The position numbers were made by a program, and so were the translations under genes. A stretch of DNA of 64,000 nucleotides. Source: Linanthus parryae. Its lineage: Eukaryota; Streptophyta; Magnoliopsida; Ericales; Polemoniaceae. The notes beneath the pieces were generated by a model. The model was given only the letters and a program-made list of their open reading frames with translations, was not told the DNA's origin and searched no databases. Of the stretch, positions 35,104 through 47,678 are shown piece by piece (position 1 is the stretch's first letter; every line of letters starts with the position of its first letter). The stretch lies in assembly GCA_023055425.1 (NCBI GenBank), contig JALGPY010000004.1, positions 56,629,718 to 56,693,717 on the forward strand, in the 5' to 3' direction.

Positions 35104-37139
35104 TTTTGTCCTTATATGCTTTGTCGGCCTTCTTCTTTACCTTATTAGGTTTGAGAATATTTCATCTGGCAGTGGTTTAGTTAAGATTATCTGCAAATTG
35201 CAAGTTAGTAGAAACAAATTAAAGAACAATACACCTTTTTCAACATGATCTCTGATGAAGTGATGTCTGACATCAATATGCTTTGTTCTTGAATGCAGAA
35301 CTGGATTCTTTGTAATTGATATTGCACTTGTGTTCTCACACTTGATAGTTATATCTCTGAAATCAAATCCAAGGTCTTTCATTTGTTGTGCTATCCATAA
35401 CACTTGTTAACAGCAAGCTCCAGCTGCTATGTATTCAGCTTCTGCTGTTGATAGTGCAACTGGGTTTTGCTTCTTTGAATGCCATGTTATTATAGATGAT
35501 CCAAGAAATTAACAATCCTGATGGACTCTTTCTATCAACTTTATATCCTGCAAAGTCAGCATCTGAATAGCCACACAGAGACAATTTAGATTGTTTAGTA
35601 CCATTGAGATATCTAAATATTCTCTTAACTGCAGTCAAGTGTGATTCTTCATGATCAGCTTGAAATCTAGCACACATGCAGATTCATTTTTGTCTAAAGA
35701 CAGTGTAGAACACATGGGGGTCTTAATCTCTTTGGACTGAGACATATTATACTTGCTTAGCAAGTCTCTTGTATACTTGCTTTGATGTAGGAAATATGCC
35801 TTTCTTCATCAGATAAATTTGAAATCCAAGAAAGAAGTTCAAATATCCCATCAAGCTCATTTCAAATTCCCTGCTCATAAGACTTGAGAATTCCTTGCAC
35901 AGAACATCATTAGTAGCTCCAAACAGAATATCATCAACATAAATTTAAAGTACAAGCATGTGTTTCTCGTGAATCTTTATGAAAAGGTTCTTATCTTCTA
36001 ATCCTCTTTTGAAATCATTTTCAAGTAGAAACTTAAACAATCTTTCATCCCAAGCCCTTGGAGCTTGTTTCAAACCATAAAGAGCCTAGTTAATTTTGTA
36101 AACATGATCTCCAAACTTGTCATTTTCAAAACCTGAAGGTTAAGAAAAATAAACTTCTTCTTGAAAATATCCATCTTAAAATGCACACTTCAGATCCATT
36201 TGAAGAAGTTTCATGTTCTTGTGAGAAGAAAATGCAAGTAGAATTCTAATTGCTTCTAACCTGGCAACAAGAGCAAAAGTTTCTTCATATTCAATACCTT
36301 CTTCTTGATTGTAGCCTTGGGCTACAAGTCTAGCTTTGTTCCTGATTCCCTTTCCATTCTCATCTAACTTGTTTCTAAATACCCATCTGGTACCAATGAC
36401 AAACTGTTTTCTTGGAGGAGGAACTAGATTCCAGAACTTGTTCCTTTCAAACTCGCTGAGTTCAGTTTTCATTGCTATAATCCAGTATGCTTCTTGTAAA
36501 GCTTCCTTCACAGTTGTAGGTTCTATAAGAGAGTTAAAAGCATTAAATGCACAAAGATTCTTCAACTGTGATATGGTTTGTGTACCAGTGGTTGGATCAG
36601 AAATAATGCTATCAGCAGGATGAGCTGAGAGATACATAAATCCTCTTCCTTGGTGTCGAAGGTTCAGGCTCTCCAGTTTGTTTTTCAAGTCTTTGAGAGC
36701 TTGAAGTAGTGGCTTGTTCTGCTATCTTCTCTGGAGATTCTGTTTCAGGGCTTTGAACCATAGTTTCAAGGCCTTGATAATGCTTGGTTTGTTCCTGTGA
36801 CATTTCCTTGGAACTTTTTGAGGATTCATCTTCAGTATCTAAATCATGCTTGTTCAGATTCAGATTTTCAAAACCATCACTCAAAGAAATATCATAGCAT
36901 TCATCAAATATAACATGACTGCGTTCTTCAACAAGCTTGGTTCTCTTATTGTAAAATCTATAGCCTTTCCTTTTCTGTGAGTAGCCAAGAAAAATACCTT
37001 CTTAACTTTTTCCATCAAACTTACCAAGATTGTCCTTACCATTATTGTGGACAAAACAATTACAACCAAAAGGTTTGAAGTAAGAAATGTTTCGCTTTCT
37101 TCCTTTGAACAGCTCATAAGGAGTCTTCTTCAGAATAGG
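35104..37139 (-). pseudogene. Sirevirus-like copy C1: RNase H, RT and integrase C-terminal part
   Basis: Minus-strand remains read, from 37139 down: the integrase C-terminal part (SYFKPFGCNCFVHNNGKDNL in a shifted frame); an acidic linker (about 36884-36612); and RT with ELSEFERNKFWNLVP, GTRWVFRNKLDENGKG and GYNQEEGIEYEETFALVARL (36688-36176). RNase H follows, with GYSDADFAGYKVDRKSPSGL (about 35570) and SRTKHIDVRHHFIRDHVEKG (about 35290). GYNQEEGIEYEETFA and DRKS-type RNase H wording are typical of Sireviruses. Stops and frameshifts occur throughout, for example at 36176, 35435, 35137 and about 37005. The frame is cut by the solo LTR at 35104 and by a gypsy element at 37140. Confidence 0.85.
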
Positions 37140-38763
37140 TGACACAAATTCTTACGTGTATGTGCAAGTGTACAGTCAAGTAATATAGGGTAGTATTTCA
37201 ACCCCGAGTTATCGATCCCACGAGGACAAGCTTGAGATGATTTAATTAGTTCATAACTTAGAGTACTGTAACAGGAGGAATAATTGTAATTGATAAAGAA
37301 TTGAAATAAATAACTAACTAATATTTTTTGGTTTTTTAATTTATCAAACAAATAAGGAGAAACAAGGCCTTCTCTAGATCACCTAGGGCTGTAGACGATT
37401 TCCGGAATAGATATGTAACACATTAATCCTATTCTAGTTAAGTCAGGTAATAGTACTGACAATCTCCTCTCGGTCTCATGTCGTTCTACGTCACGGTTTA
37501 CTTGGTGTCCTGTTGGTGCACCTACATCTATCGGTCCGTTCTAGTAGGCTAATGATAGTGCACAGAATGATGTCCTCTCAGACCACCACCACACGAAAAC
37601 CTCACTATCTCCTACCGGATCTACTCACTAAGGCCAATTCTACACACTTCTCTTCTCATTCTCCATGATTAAGGATTGTTGTTCAAATCTCATCACAACT
37701 AGGTCTAAGTCGCTCTCACGCACTCGCTAGCTAATTAACAAGTTCGGTTAGTTACTCCATTCTTGCTAAGGATTAAAAACAGCATATGAACAATTACTAA
37801 AACAAACATCAACCTTAAGAAAGATTACAATCTATGAATAAACCCTAAGTTCATGAATATCAATTCCAAACATAGTCGTGTCAATAGACTACACTCATTA
37901 ACAAGTTCATGAAATTAAACTTCATCCAATAGATCAAAATCGAAAAGCATGAGACAAGTCTAAAATCCGGAAAACATATTGTCTACATAAACCCTAGGCT
38001 ATCTAGAGAAGCCTAGCAAAACGTCTAACTACTACTCGAAATACTAGAAAAGCAATAGAGTTTCTCCATACAAGTTACTAAAAGAGGGAAGAAGAGATCA
38101 AACGCTATAAATCGTGAAGATTGGCGTGATCTGGGCTCTTCCCCTTGATTGAGGTTGCTCCCAATGGAGTCTCGTTGCTCTCCTCCTTGATCTTGGCTCC
38201 CAATAGGCGTGAATGGTGCTTATTTTCATCCCTAGGTCGTCCTTCCTTCATAACCCGTAGAAGTCTTCAGTAATTGCACAATAGCCCCCTGAAATCTCTT
38301 CCTGACTTCAATAGGCCATATCTTTTTCGTACAAACTCGGATTTAGCTCTGTGACCTTTCGATGGAAAGATCTCTGAGTCTACTTTCATATGGCACTGGT
38401 ATCACCCCCAAATGAGTTGTAGAACTTCGTCTATGATCAAAATAGTGGAGACTTGTCATCCGAGCTCCTCCAATTTGGCTTCTCTTCACTCCACTTGAGC
38501 TCCCGTTGTTTCCGAATTTCGTTCCATGCCTCCTATCAACCGAATAGCATCCGTCCCTGCCAAAACAACATGAAAAAACATACCAAGCGATTATATTTGA
38601 CAAATAACAATAAAATATGCATGGAAAACGCCCGGACTAACAATATAGCACATGGCGAACAACAAGTGATAAAACGACCTAGAATCTCTAACATTAGGCT
38701 CAAATCATTCTCAAATACCTGTTAACATGTGGTAAATGCTTAATAATTATAGCCCCTAAATCA
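37140..38763 (-). mobile_element. 3' LTR of the non-autonomous gypsy element
   Basis: This 1,624-bp LTR starts TGACACAAATTCTTACG and ends GCCCCTAAATCA on the + strand. It aligns over its whole length with 43156-44782 but ends about 8 bp shorter there. That is a small deletion, or a difference copied during reverse transcription. Confidence 0.93.
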
Positions 38764-38780
38764 AACTCCCCCACACTTAC
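38764..38780 (-). other. Polypurine tract of the non-autonomous gypsy element
   Basis: The minus strand reads GTAAGTGTGGGGGAGTT just before the 3' LTR. It is preceded by GCTCGGGACGAGCAAGAG, the same phrase found before the Athila-like LTR at 12900-12920. This places both elements in the same broad gypsy group. Confidence 0.85.
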
Positions 38781-41700
38781 TCTCTTGCTCGTCCCGAGCA
38801 CAATGAAGCACACAACCCCCACACTTGAGACATTGCATACATACCACAACCAAACCAATGCATACTCCACCACTTTGCATACTTAGTTTTCCGCTAGCCA
38901 ACACGACTCACGACTCAATACACAAAGACACGAATATGCAACCTACATGATATGCACAATGCAGCTCAAGTATGTACAATTCAAGGAATTAAAGAACATT
39001 TTTTTTTTCTTTTTAGTAGAGATTTGGTAATATCAAAGAACAAACCGGCATGTCATAAGGCTCTCACATCCCCTAGAAGATTATATAACTTTGATGATCG
39101 GTAGAACTTGCGGCCAGTTTCGTCAGACAGAACGGGCACGAACACAAAATAAGTTGCTTCCGCACACTCATCAAACGTATCCCTAGCACTTACCATTCGA
39201 GCTATTTATCCATGAGTTTCAATTGTTGACGGCTTTAGGACGGGTAGGATAAGATATTTAGAAGCGCAATCCTAGACGTCATGATACAACTCACAAAACA
39301 CGTTCTCACACTCCCTCACCAAAATCCAAGGAACCCCCACCGAACTAACTACTCCGGCACTCATTCCCTCAATCCTGGTGTAACTCCGTTCTCGCGGCCA
39401 CAAATGTGAAGAAGTGATCTCGAACAATAGCTAATTTGGTCTTCATGAAGTTTAATTTCTGGCTCACTATTCCATTTCACTTTCAATTTTTTTTTTCTTT
39501 TTTTTCTTTTCAATTTCAATTTCAATAAGCACATGGAGCCACCAATGATGATACAATATCCATGGAGATCAAATCCATATAGATAACGTGGTGATGGAAT
39601 GTGTCATTTCAAATGATGAAATCAAATATATGTCGACACCCCCACACTCGATGTAAAGCATATCCAAAACCCGGTAGTCAATTTATAAACGTGCTAATTC
39701 CAACCAATCCTCCTCATCACCTAAGATTTAGAAAATATGAATGAAGTGCAAGAACGTCCTCCTATAAGATCAACAAACCCCCACCCCATGACGTGCGGAA
39801 AAAGTATCACGCACTACGGCACTCCACCTGTGGTCGTGGTGCAATGACACGACTCACCGCCACACCGAAGTGTGCTGCCGTCTCTAACTCACCCTCACAT
39901 CCCCTCAAAAGATGACATAAAAGACGATCCACGTAAAACCCTCATCGAACCTCCCTAACTCAACTCCCTCTATCATGACGCATAGGAAGGGACCATTCTA
40001 ACTAGTGATAGAAGTCACAAGGAACGGCTTCCTAGGCTAGAGGCTGTGAATAAAAAGGGGTAAATGGATCAAATTGGGGTATCTAGTGGACCTAGGCGAT
40101 GGAGACGGGACGTGAGGTCCCCATATAAATCACTCGCACAGCTGTTCCGTTGCCACTACGAGGAGGGTTGACGAATACCTAAGTGACGGTGGTGTAGCGC
40201 TAGTAGGATAACTAGTTTGAGAGAGAGCTACTTACAACTCTCCAGTGCATTGGCCCTATAGCCTTCCTACTCCAGATTCTCTCGTGTCCACCTCACCCCA
40301 GCTTTTCATACTACCTAGGAAATACTATCATTGAGCCCTCTCCACGCTTACTCTCTTCAATTGCCCTTTCTCAAAAAAATTCAATTTTTTAGGGTTTTAC
40401 TTGATTTTTTTTTATTTTTTTTTTATTTTTTTTAACACTAAATGTAACTGGCCAACTCGATTAACCAGCAACACAGGGTAGGTGGACTCAATATTTAAAA
40501 GTGCAACAATATATACAATGCAAATATTTAAGCGTGCACATGCAAAACTAACCGACTCGACATTTACATGCAAACACGACTTTCTAAACTACATGTAACA
40601 AGGTTATGCAATGGCTAACTAGCGGATAGCTAAAACTCCCCCACACTTAAGCGATTCGTTGTCCACAACGAAATATAATGTCAAATAAAGAGGACTCGGC
40701 TGCTCAAGCGTAGGGCCGGTGGGTCTATTCGGAGTGAGTGAACGTGAGGTCTAGACGGAGTGAGCTAAACAAGTATCCAATAATTCAAGTATGAGCAGGA
40801 AAAATTTCTCAAGAAATTAAGCCCTAAGAGTGCCTAAGCAAGAATTAAAGTCGATAGAGAGAAAATTGTACCAAATTTTTCGAAAACACGATCTAGTGAA
40901 GGCATGAGTACCTCCTTAAGTTCCTCGGTGTCCCCTTCTTAAGTTCCTCTTTGAGATTTGGCCGAATCCCCCTCCAAGTTTATGAATCGGGAAATTTTTG
41001 TTCACGGAGCTCTTCCTCTTTGATTTCCCCCACACTTAAACCAAGCCCTATCTTTCAAAAACTCAAGAGTTAATGTTGTTGTTGGGTTTGCAAGGAGCAA
41101 AACCCAACAAAAATTTTTGAATTTGGTTGAGTTTTGAAAATTTGGGTGTATGCATGCATGGGTGTTCTTCAAGGTTTGGGAGGAAGAAGATGAAGAAAAG
41201 TGGGGTTTGATCCAAGTTTGGGGTCTTAGGGGACTTGTTGGTTGGATATAGGCTTTAAACAATCAATAAAATAACAATAAACACCCCCAAAATCGGACAA
41301 ACCCGCCCCATTTCGGCCCCCATTTCGGCCAGAAATGGGGCCGAAGTTACTGTAGCAAATCAAAATAGTGGGCATGTTTGATTTCGGGCCCAAAATTAGT
41401 GTATTTCGGCCCCATTTCGGCCCGAACTGGGTGCCGAAATGCACTGATTTCGCCTGTTTTGTTTTTGCTCTATCTTCTTCATCCGGTACCCGATTCACGC
41501 GATTCTTGAACCGTTGGACTCCACACTCGACGAGGAATCCATTTTTGACAAGAAAATTCCCAAATCCAAGAAATTTTCCATGTTTTCTCAATTTATCTCT
41601 CTTGTGCACAGAATCTCGCCTCCAAAGCTCTTGAACTTTATTTTCACTCCGGAGTCCGATGCGTGCAACCCCGATACTCCAACTCGCTACCATGCTCCTC

Positions 41701-42012
41701 ATGAATAATTGGATACTCCTTGACCTCGATTAGCTCATTTATCAATTACAATCCTTACGTTTAGCTCGTTGTTCCTCGTTTAGCGTACGAAATCGTGCAC
41801 ATGCATCAAGAATGGGAATCCGGAGAGTTCTTCGATACCTGTGTCCTGTACACTAATATAAAATATTGAACCACACTCTCTCACCTCTCAAAATCAAGTA
41901 TGGAGAACTAAATACAAAAATAAAATAACAAATATCCTACTCTACATTGGTTTGCCTCCCAAGAAGCGCTTTTAATTTAAGGTCGACGGCCCGACCCGGT
42001 TACCTCAACCGT
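38781..42012 (-). other. Non-coding interior of the non-autonomous gypsy element
   Basis: These 3.2 kb hold no supported gene. There are poly(T)-rich tracts (39000-39016, 39488-39510, 40405-40432). Around 41280-41460 is a cluster of repeated CCCCATTTCGGCC-like units in both orientations. The 158-codon minus-strand frame at 41226-41702 is created by that cluster and is not a credible protein. Confidence 0.6.
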
Positions 42013-43027
42013 CTAGGATAGTGAAGAATTCTTAACTCTACACTTCTTCTTCTTCCACCATATTCTCTCAATGACTTTCATCTTGCGTGCACCCATGTGC
42101 TTCGAAGATGGTGGACAATTGTAGAAGCTGACCCCTTTCATCTTACACTTTTTCTTCTTATCCAGCTTCCACGAAGTACTAATGGGCTCAGGTGAATCTC
42201 TAGCCATGAAATCATCCCAGTAGTACTCCTTTGGTGCTAAACGCTCTTCAATCAACGCATGCATTTCACTCACACCCCCACACTTGCTGATTTACAAAAC
42301 CTCAATAACAACAATGACAAGTGTTTCATAAGTTTCATCATCAGCACCCCACAAGCTCTCAATGTATGTGTCATCCCAATCATGCCAAGGCTGTAAGATA
42401 ATTTGAGATTTCCTTGCAGCGAGCATAGCCTCCTCTATTGTTGGACACACAACTTCACCCCAATCTGAATCAGAGTCTGAGTCCTCATAAATGGCAGAGT
42501 CCACCACTGGTTCATGGACACTGCATTCTTTGCTCGGCTCATGTGCCTCTTCTTCCACAACTCCAGCTTGCGATTCGGATTCTCGTTCTTTCTCCATCCT
42601 AGCCATCAGTTTCCTTTGCACCTCTAGGACAGCTGGTAGCCAATGAGTTTCATCCGAACAATCTTGTGATGGTGACCATAGAGGCTCGATTAAGGGCTCA
42701 ATGGCATGTGGCACACGCTCCTCTTGTGGCTCATCTGTAATAAGGGACATCCTTTTGATGCGCGATTGGATCTCTCCCATAATATTGTGCAAGTCTTCCA
42801 TGCTTGCTGATGAGTCGTCTTGATGCTGATGAAGCTGTGGTGGATCGAATATGCATGCGTCTTCATACTTGTGATCCTTCTTGCATTTCTAGCACTAAAT
42901 CATTGAGCATGTGTTCATTGTGCCAAACTCTGCATTTAGCACAGTAGTAGGAGTAATCAGAGATCCCCACATAATCCTCGTCGCTCCACATGCTCATTAC
43001 GTCTCCTGCTTCCTGCGTTCCTGCAAA
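42013..43027 (-). pseudogene. Gag-like acidic ORF of the non-autonomous gypsy element, broken
   Basis: Minus-strand coding begins near 42990 (MSMWSDEDYVGISDYS) with a Cys/His cluster, YCAKCRVWHNEH. It shifts frame near 42885 into a second cluster, CKKDHKYEDAC. It continues in MEDLHNIMGEIQSRIKRMSL (42801) through a Glu/Asp-rich region to a stop at 42292. A last block, MSEMHALIEERLAPKEYYWD, runs 42273-42013. No catalytic motif is present. Position right after the PBS suggests a gag-like role, but I do not recognise the family; the Cys/His pair could bind zinc or RNA. Confidence 0.55.
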
Positions 43028-43132
43028 AACAAACTCACAAGAAACCCGTGAAGCACAGAGATAGAAATAAAATAAAACAAACTAAAAGAAAATTACTCTA
43101 AACTAACTCCTAACTAAATAATCTACCGCTTT

Positions 43133-43153
43133 CCCCGGAAGCGGCGCCAAAAA
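43133..43153 (-). other. Primer-binding site of the non-autonomous gypsy element
   Basis: The minus strand reads TTTTTGGCGCCGCTTCCGGGG two bases after the 5' LTR. It matches the TGGCGCCGTTGCCGGGG-type primer site of Athila/Tat elements, usually assigned to tRNA-Asp. Confidence 0.85.
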
Positions 43154-43155
43154 CT

Positions 43156-44782
43156 TGACACGAATTCTTACGTGTATGCGCAAGTGCACGGTCAAGTAAT
43201 ATAGGGTAGTATTTCAACCCCGAGTTATCGATCCCACGAGGACAAGCTTGAGATTATTTAATTAGTTATTAACTTAGAGTACTGTAACAGGAGGAAGAAT
43301 TGTGGTTGATTAAGAATTGAAATAAATAACTAACTAATATTTTTGGGTTTTTTAATTTATCAAACAAATAAGGAGAAACTAGGCCTTCACTAGATCACCT
43401 AGGGTTGTAGACGATTTCAGGAATATCTATGTAACATGTTAATCATATTCTAGTTAAGCCGGGTAATAGTACTGACAATCTCCTCTAGGTCTCATGTCGT
43501 TCTACGTCACGGTTTACTTGGTGTCCTGTCGGTGCACCTACATCTACCAGTTCGTTCTAGTAGGCTAATGACGGTCAAAGGAATGATGTCCTCTCAGACT
43601 ACCACCACACGAACACCTCACTATCTCCTACCGAATCTACCCACTAAGGCCAATCCTACACACTTCTCTTCATAGTCTCCCTGATTAAGAATTGTTGTTC
43701 ATATCTCATCACATCTAGGTCTAAGTCGCTCTCACGCACTCGCTAGCTAATTAACAAGTCCGGTTAATTACTCCATTCTTGCTAAGGATTAAGAACAGCA
43801 TATGAACAATTAGCTAAAACAAATATCAACTTTAAGCAAGATTACAATCTATGAGTAAACCCTAAGTTCATGAATATCAATTCCTAACATAGTCGTGTCA
43901 ATAGACTACACTCATTAACAAGTTCATGAAATTAAACTTCATCCAATAGATCAAAATCCAAAAGCATGAGACAAGTCTAAAATCCGGAAAACATATTGTC
44001 TACATAAACCCTAGGCTCTCTAGAGAAGCCTAGAAAAACGTCTAACTACTGCTCGAAATACTAGAAAAGCAATAGAGTTTCTCCATACAAGTGATTAAAA
44101 GAGGGAAGAAGAGATCAAACGCTAGAAATTGTGAAGATTGGCGTGATCCGGGCTCTTTCCCTTGATTGAGGTTGCTCCCAATGGAGTCTTCTTTCTCTCC
44201 TCCTTGATCTTGGCTCCCAATAGGCGTTAATGGTGCTTATTTCCGTCCCTAGGTTGTCCTTCGTTCATAACCCGCAGAAGTCTATAGTAATTGCACAATA
44301 ACCCCCTAAAATCTACTCCTGACTTCAATAGGCCATATCTTTTTCATCCGAACTCGGATTCAGCTCCGTGGACTTTCGATGGAAAGCTATCTGAGTGTAC
44401 TTTCATATGGCACTGGTCTCACAACCAAATGAGTTGTAGAACTCTGGATATGATAGTGCAGACTCGTCATCCAAGCTCCTCCAATTCGGCTTCTCTTCAC
44501 TCCACTTGAGCTCCCGTTGTTTCCGAAGTTCGTTCCATGCCTCCTATCAACCAAATAGCATCCGTCACTGCCAAAACAACATGAACAAATATACCAAGCG
44601 ATTATATTTGACAAATAACAATAAAATATGCATGGAAAACGCCCGGACTAACAATATAGCACATGGTGAACAACAAGTGATAAAACGACCTAAAATCTCT
44701 AACATTAGGCTCAAATCATTCTCAAATACTTATTAACATGTGGTAAATGCTAAAGAATTATAGCCCCTAAAAGGTGCTATCA
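43156..44782 (-). mobile_element. 5' LTR of the non-autonomous gypsy element
   Basis: This 1,627-bp LTR starts TGACACGAATTCTTACG and ends AAGGTGCTATCA on the + strand. It is highly similar to the 3' LTR, with scattered single-base differences, which suggests a moderately recent insertion. Confidence 0.93.
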
Positions 44783-47645
44783 ATAGGTCTGATCAAGCAC
44801 CTGTTAAGAATATGGTTTGTTGTATTCACAGCTTCTTCCCAATAATACTTTGGCAATATGTTTTTCAAAACCTTTTTTCTTGACAAGTCTTCAAGAGTCC
44901 TGTTCTTTCTTTCAACAACTCCATTTTGTTGAGGATTCTAGGAGCAGAAAAGTTATGAGTGATACCATGCTTAAAACAGAATGCATCAAACTCAAGTTGA
45001 TCAAACTCTCTACCACGATCACTTCTGATTGAAGCAATAGGTAGGTTTTTCAAGGTTTGAAGTTCTCTACAAAGCTTTGCAAATTAAGTGAGAGCTTCAA
45101 TTTTTCTGTAAGAAACATAACCCAAGTATATCTAGAAAAATCATCTACAATAACAAGCAGATACTTCTTACCCTTTGGAGTTGGAGTTCTCATAGGACCA
45201 CAGAGATCCATATGCAGTAATTCAATGGGTCTAGTATTACTTATGAAGTTCTTTGGTTTGAATGAGCTTCTAGTTTGCTTTCCTTGTGCACATGACTTGC
45301 ATATTTCTTCATCTTTGAACTTGATAGAGGGTAGACCTCTTACTAAGTGACTGGAAACCAGCTTGTTCAAGGTATTCAAATTAATGTGTCCCAACTTTCT
45401 GTGCCAAAGCTTTGAATCATATTTCAAGGCCTTGAGACACTTCAAGTTTTCTCCTGCAACTTTATTACTTTGAAAAGTATAGACATTTTTTGACCTAGAG
45501 GCAGTGAGGATGCAACTGCCAGATTTCTCATTTTGCACAAAACATTCTCTTTGTCAAAGATAACCTTGTTGCCAATATCACAAAGTTGAGATACACTAAG
45601 CAAGTTAAATATCAATCCATCAACAAGATATACATTATAAATGGAATTTTCAGAATCTGTACCAACTTTACCAATACCAAGAATGCTGCATCTGCCTTTG
45701 TCACCAAGTTTAATTGATCCTTCAGATTACTCTTTCAGTTCTGAGAATAGGGATCTCTTTCCACTCATGTGTCTTGATCAACCACTGTCCATAAACCATT
45801 TCTTTTATTTGATCTTGGTGACAACCTGCAAACACCATTCACTGCCTTACCCAGCTGTTAGACCAAGTGCGGTATTTAGATTCATGTTCAGGGTCAACCA
45901 TGTTGGATGGTCTAACCCCGTTAGGAACCCAAATCTGTCTAACTTATCCTTTGATTTGAAATAGAAAAGTATTCCTCATTATGTGAGGGTCTCTTCTTCT
46001 AAAAGGACAAGTCATCTTAACATGACCAATCTTATGCAGTAATGGCACTTAGGAGATGTTCTGCTTCTAGCTTTCACAAATCTGGTACAGACTTTAAGCT
46101 ACCTCCAAGAATCAAGTTCAAGTTGTGTTCTGAGCCTGCAAGTCTTATTTTGACTGATTCATATTCTTGAAGTTTCCCAGTTAGAGTAGTATTTTGTTTA
46201 TCCAATGATCATCAACTTGATGTTTTAGATTAACAATGCTGTCACTCAAGAGAGAGTTTTCAGTGACTACTTCCTTGACTTGTGTTTTCAAGACTTTGAA
46301 ACTGGTTTGTAAGGCCTTGAAATCACTGTGAGTTTTCATCAGAGAGATTTCAAGATTCTGATTCAGGCAAACAAGATGCAAATTTTCTTTTGCTTTATCA
46401 TGAACTTTTTCTTTCAAAACTCTAATTTCTTTCACATAGTCCTCTTCATTTAAAAGCATTGTTCTAAGATGGTCAGAGAGGGCCTCTGTTGGTTTTTAAA
46501 TTAAGCAATTTACAATTACCTCAATGTTCTTTTCAGAACTTTCATCATGCTTGGCAATAAAGTATAGGTTGGCATGTTCTTCTTCAGATTCAGAGTCACT
46601 TGAGGTTTCTGAATCACTCCAGGAAGCTATCATAGCTTTCTTTCTTCTATTATGATCTTTCTTCTGAAAGTTCTTGCACTTTTTCTGTGGACAGTCTCTG
46701 ATCAAGTGTCCTGCATCACCACACTCAAAGGAATTCATGACTTTAGGATTATTAACATGTAAAGAAGATTTACCTTTGTAATCTTTTCTACTAGAGGATC
46801 TGTGTCTATCTCTTCTGAAGTCCTTGTTTTCAAAGTACCTCTTCATTTTAAGAATTATGGTTAAGGCTTTGGAAATCAAAGAAAATGGATCTTCATCATA
46901 ATCTTCAGTTTTAATGTTTTGAAACGGCTCATTCTCCATTTCCTTGAGAGCTAGGTTCTTGACACCTTCGGGTAGTTCTCCATCAACTTTACTCATGGAT
47001 ATTTCATGTGTATGGAGCTTCCCTTGTAGGTCATCAAGCTGAAGTAATGAGAGATCTTGAGCTTCCTCAATAGCAGTAGTCTTTGGTTTCGATTTTTCCC
47101 TTGGAAGACTTCTCAGAATCTTTCTAACATTTTCTTCATTGGAAATGTGTTCCCAATGAATCAAGATTGTTAACAATGTCAGTGAATCTTTTGAAAATGT
47201 CTCTGATTGCCTCATCTCCATTCATCTTAAATAGCTCATATTGCCTGAGATATATGTTGATCTTGGTTTTCTTGACTTGGATGGTTCCTTCAAAGTTCAC
47301 CACAAGCTTATCCCAAATCTCCTTGCAAGTCTTGCAACCTGAGATCCTGTTAAACTCATCTGCACTCAAAGCACAATATAAGAGATTCATAACTTTATAA
47401 TTTTTGGAAAATTGTTCTAACTTAGAAGTGGAGAGAGTGTATTCATATTTGGGAGTTCTAATCCCATCTTTCTTTGTGTAGAAAGTGTGAGGACTATTCT
47501 GAATGATAGTCCACAGTTCCATATCTGGATCAATGATGAACATTTTCATCAAAGCTTTCCAGTGGACAAAATTTTCTCCACAAAAGAGAGGAGGTCTGTT
47601 AACAGCTCTTCCCTTAGAGAAACCACCATCACCTACAGTACTCAT
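44783..47645 (-). pseudogene. Sirevirus-like copy C1: gag, protease and integrase N-terminal part
   Basis: Gag starts at 47645 (MSTVGDGGFSKGRAVNRPPL), 20 bp from the PBS. It runs through MNLLYCALSADEFNRI and QYELFKMNGDEAIRDIFKRF. The zinc knuckle has lost its first Cys (NSFECGDAGHLIRDC, about 46725). A coiled-coil C-terminal region follows (46459-46181). The protease site reads MDSG-stop-SRHMSG (about 45780), so a stop replaces the usual Cys. Pre-integrase KLWHRKLGHINLNTL (about 45400) and integrase LLHMDLCGPM, IVDDFSRYTW and IRSDRGREFDQLEFD (45225-45000) follow. Frameshifts near 47150, 45540 and 45050 break it, and the gypsy element interrupts integrase at 44787. Confidence 0.88.
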
Positions 47646-47664
47646 AATCACAAGATGGTTAAAT

Positions 47665-47676
47665 CCTCTGATACCA
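47665..47676 (-). other. Primer-binding site of Sirevirus-like copy C1
   Basis: The minus strand reads TGGTATCAGAGG, complementary to initiator tRNA-Met, two bases from the LTR end. The second Sirevirus-like copy has a decayed version at 55574-55584. Confidence 0.88.
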
Positions 47677-47678
47677 AT

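Larger units (their letters stand above)
37140..44782 (-). mobile_element. Complete non-autonomous gypsy LTR element lacking pol
   Basis: Two LTRs (37140-38763 and 43156-44782) flank 4.4 kb. Duplicated target ATAGG lies at 37135-37139 and 44783-44787, and removing the element rejoins the C1 integrase frame region. A GGCGCC-type primer-binding site and a GTGTGGGGGAGTTTGA tract orient it as minus. The interior has no RT, RNase H, integrase or protease motif; only a gag-like acidic frame is present. It must therefore have moved using proteins from an autonomous Athila/Tat-type relative. Confidence 0.88.

Noticed and set aside
41226..41702. 158-codon minus-strand frame in the non-autonomous gypsy element
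   Set aside because: It is generated by the CCCCATTTCGGCC repeat cluster, with a competing frame on the other strand; no protein features.
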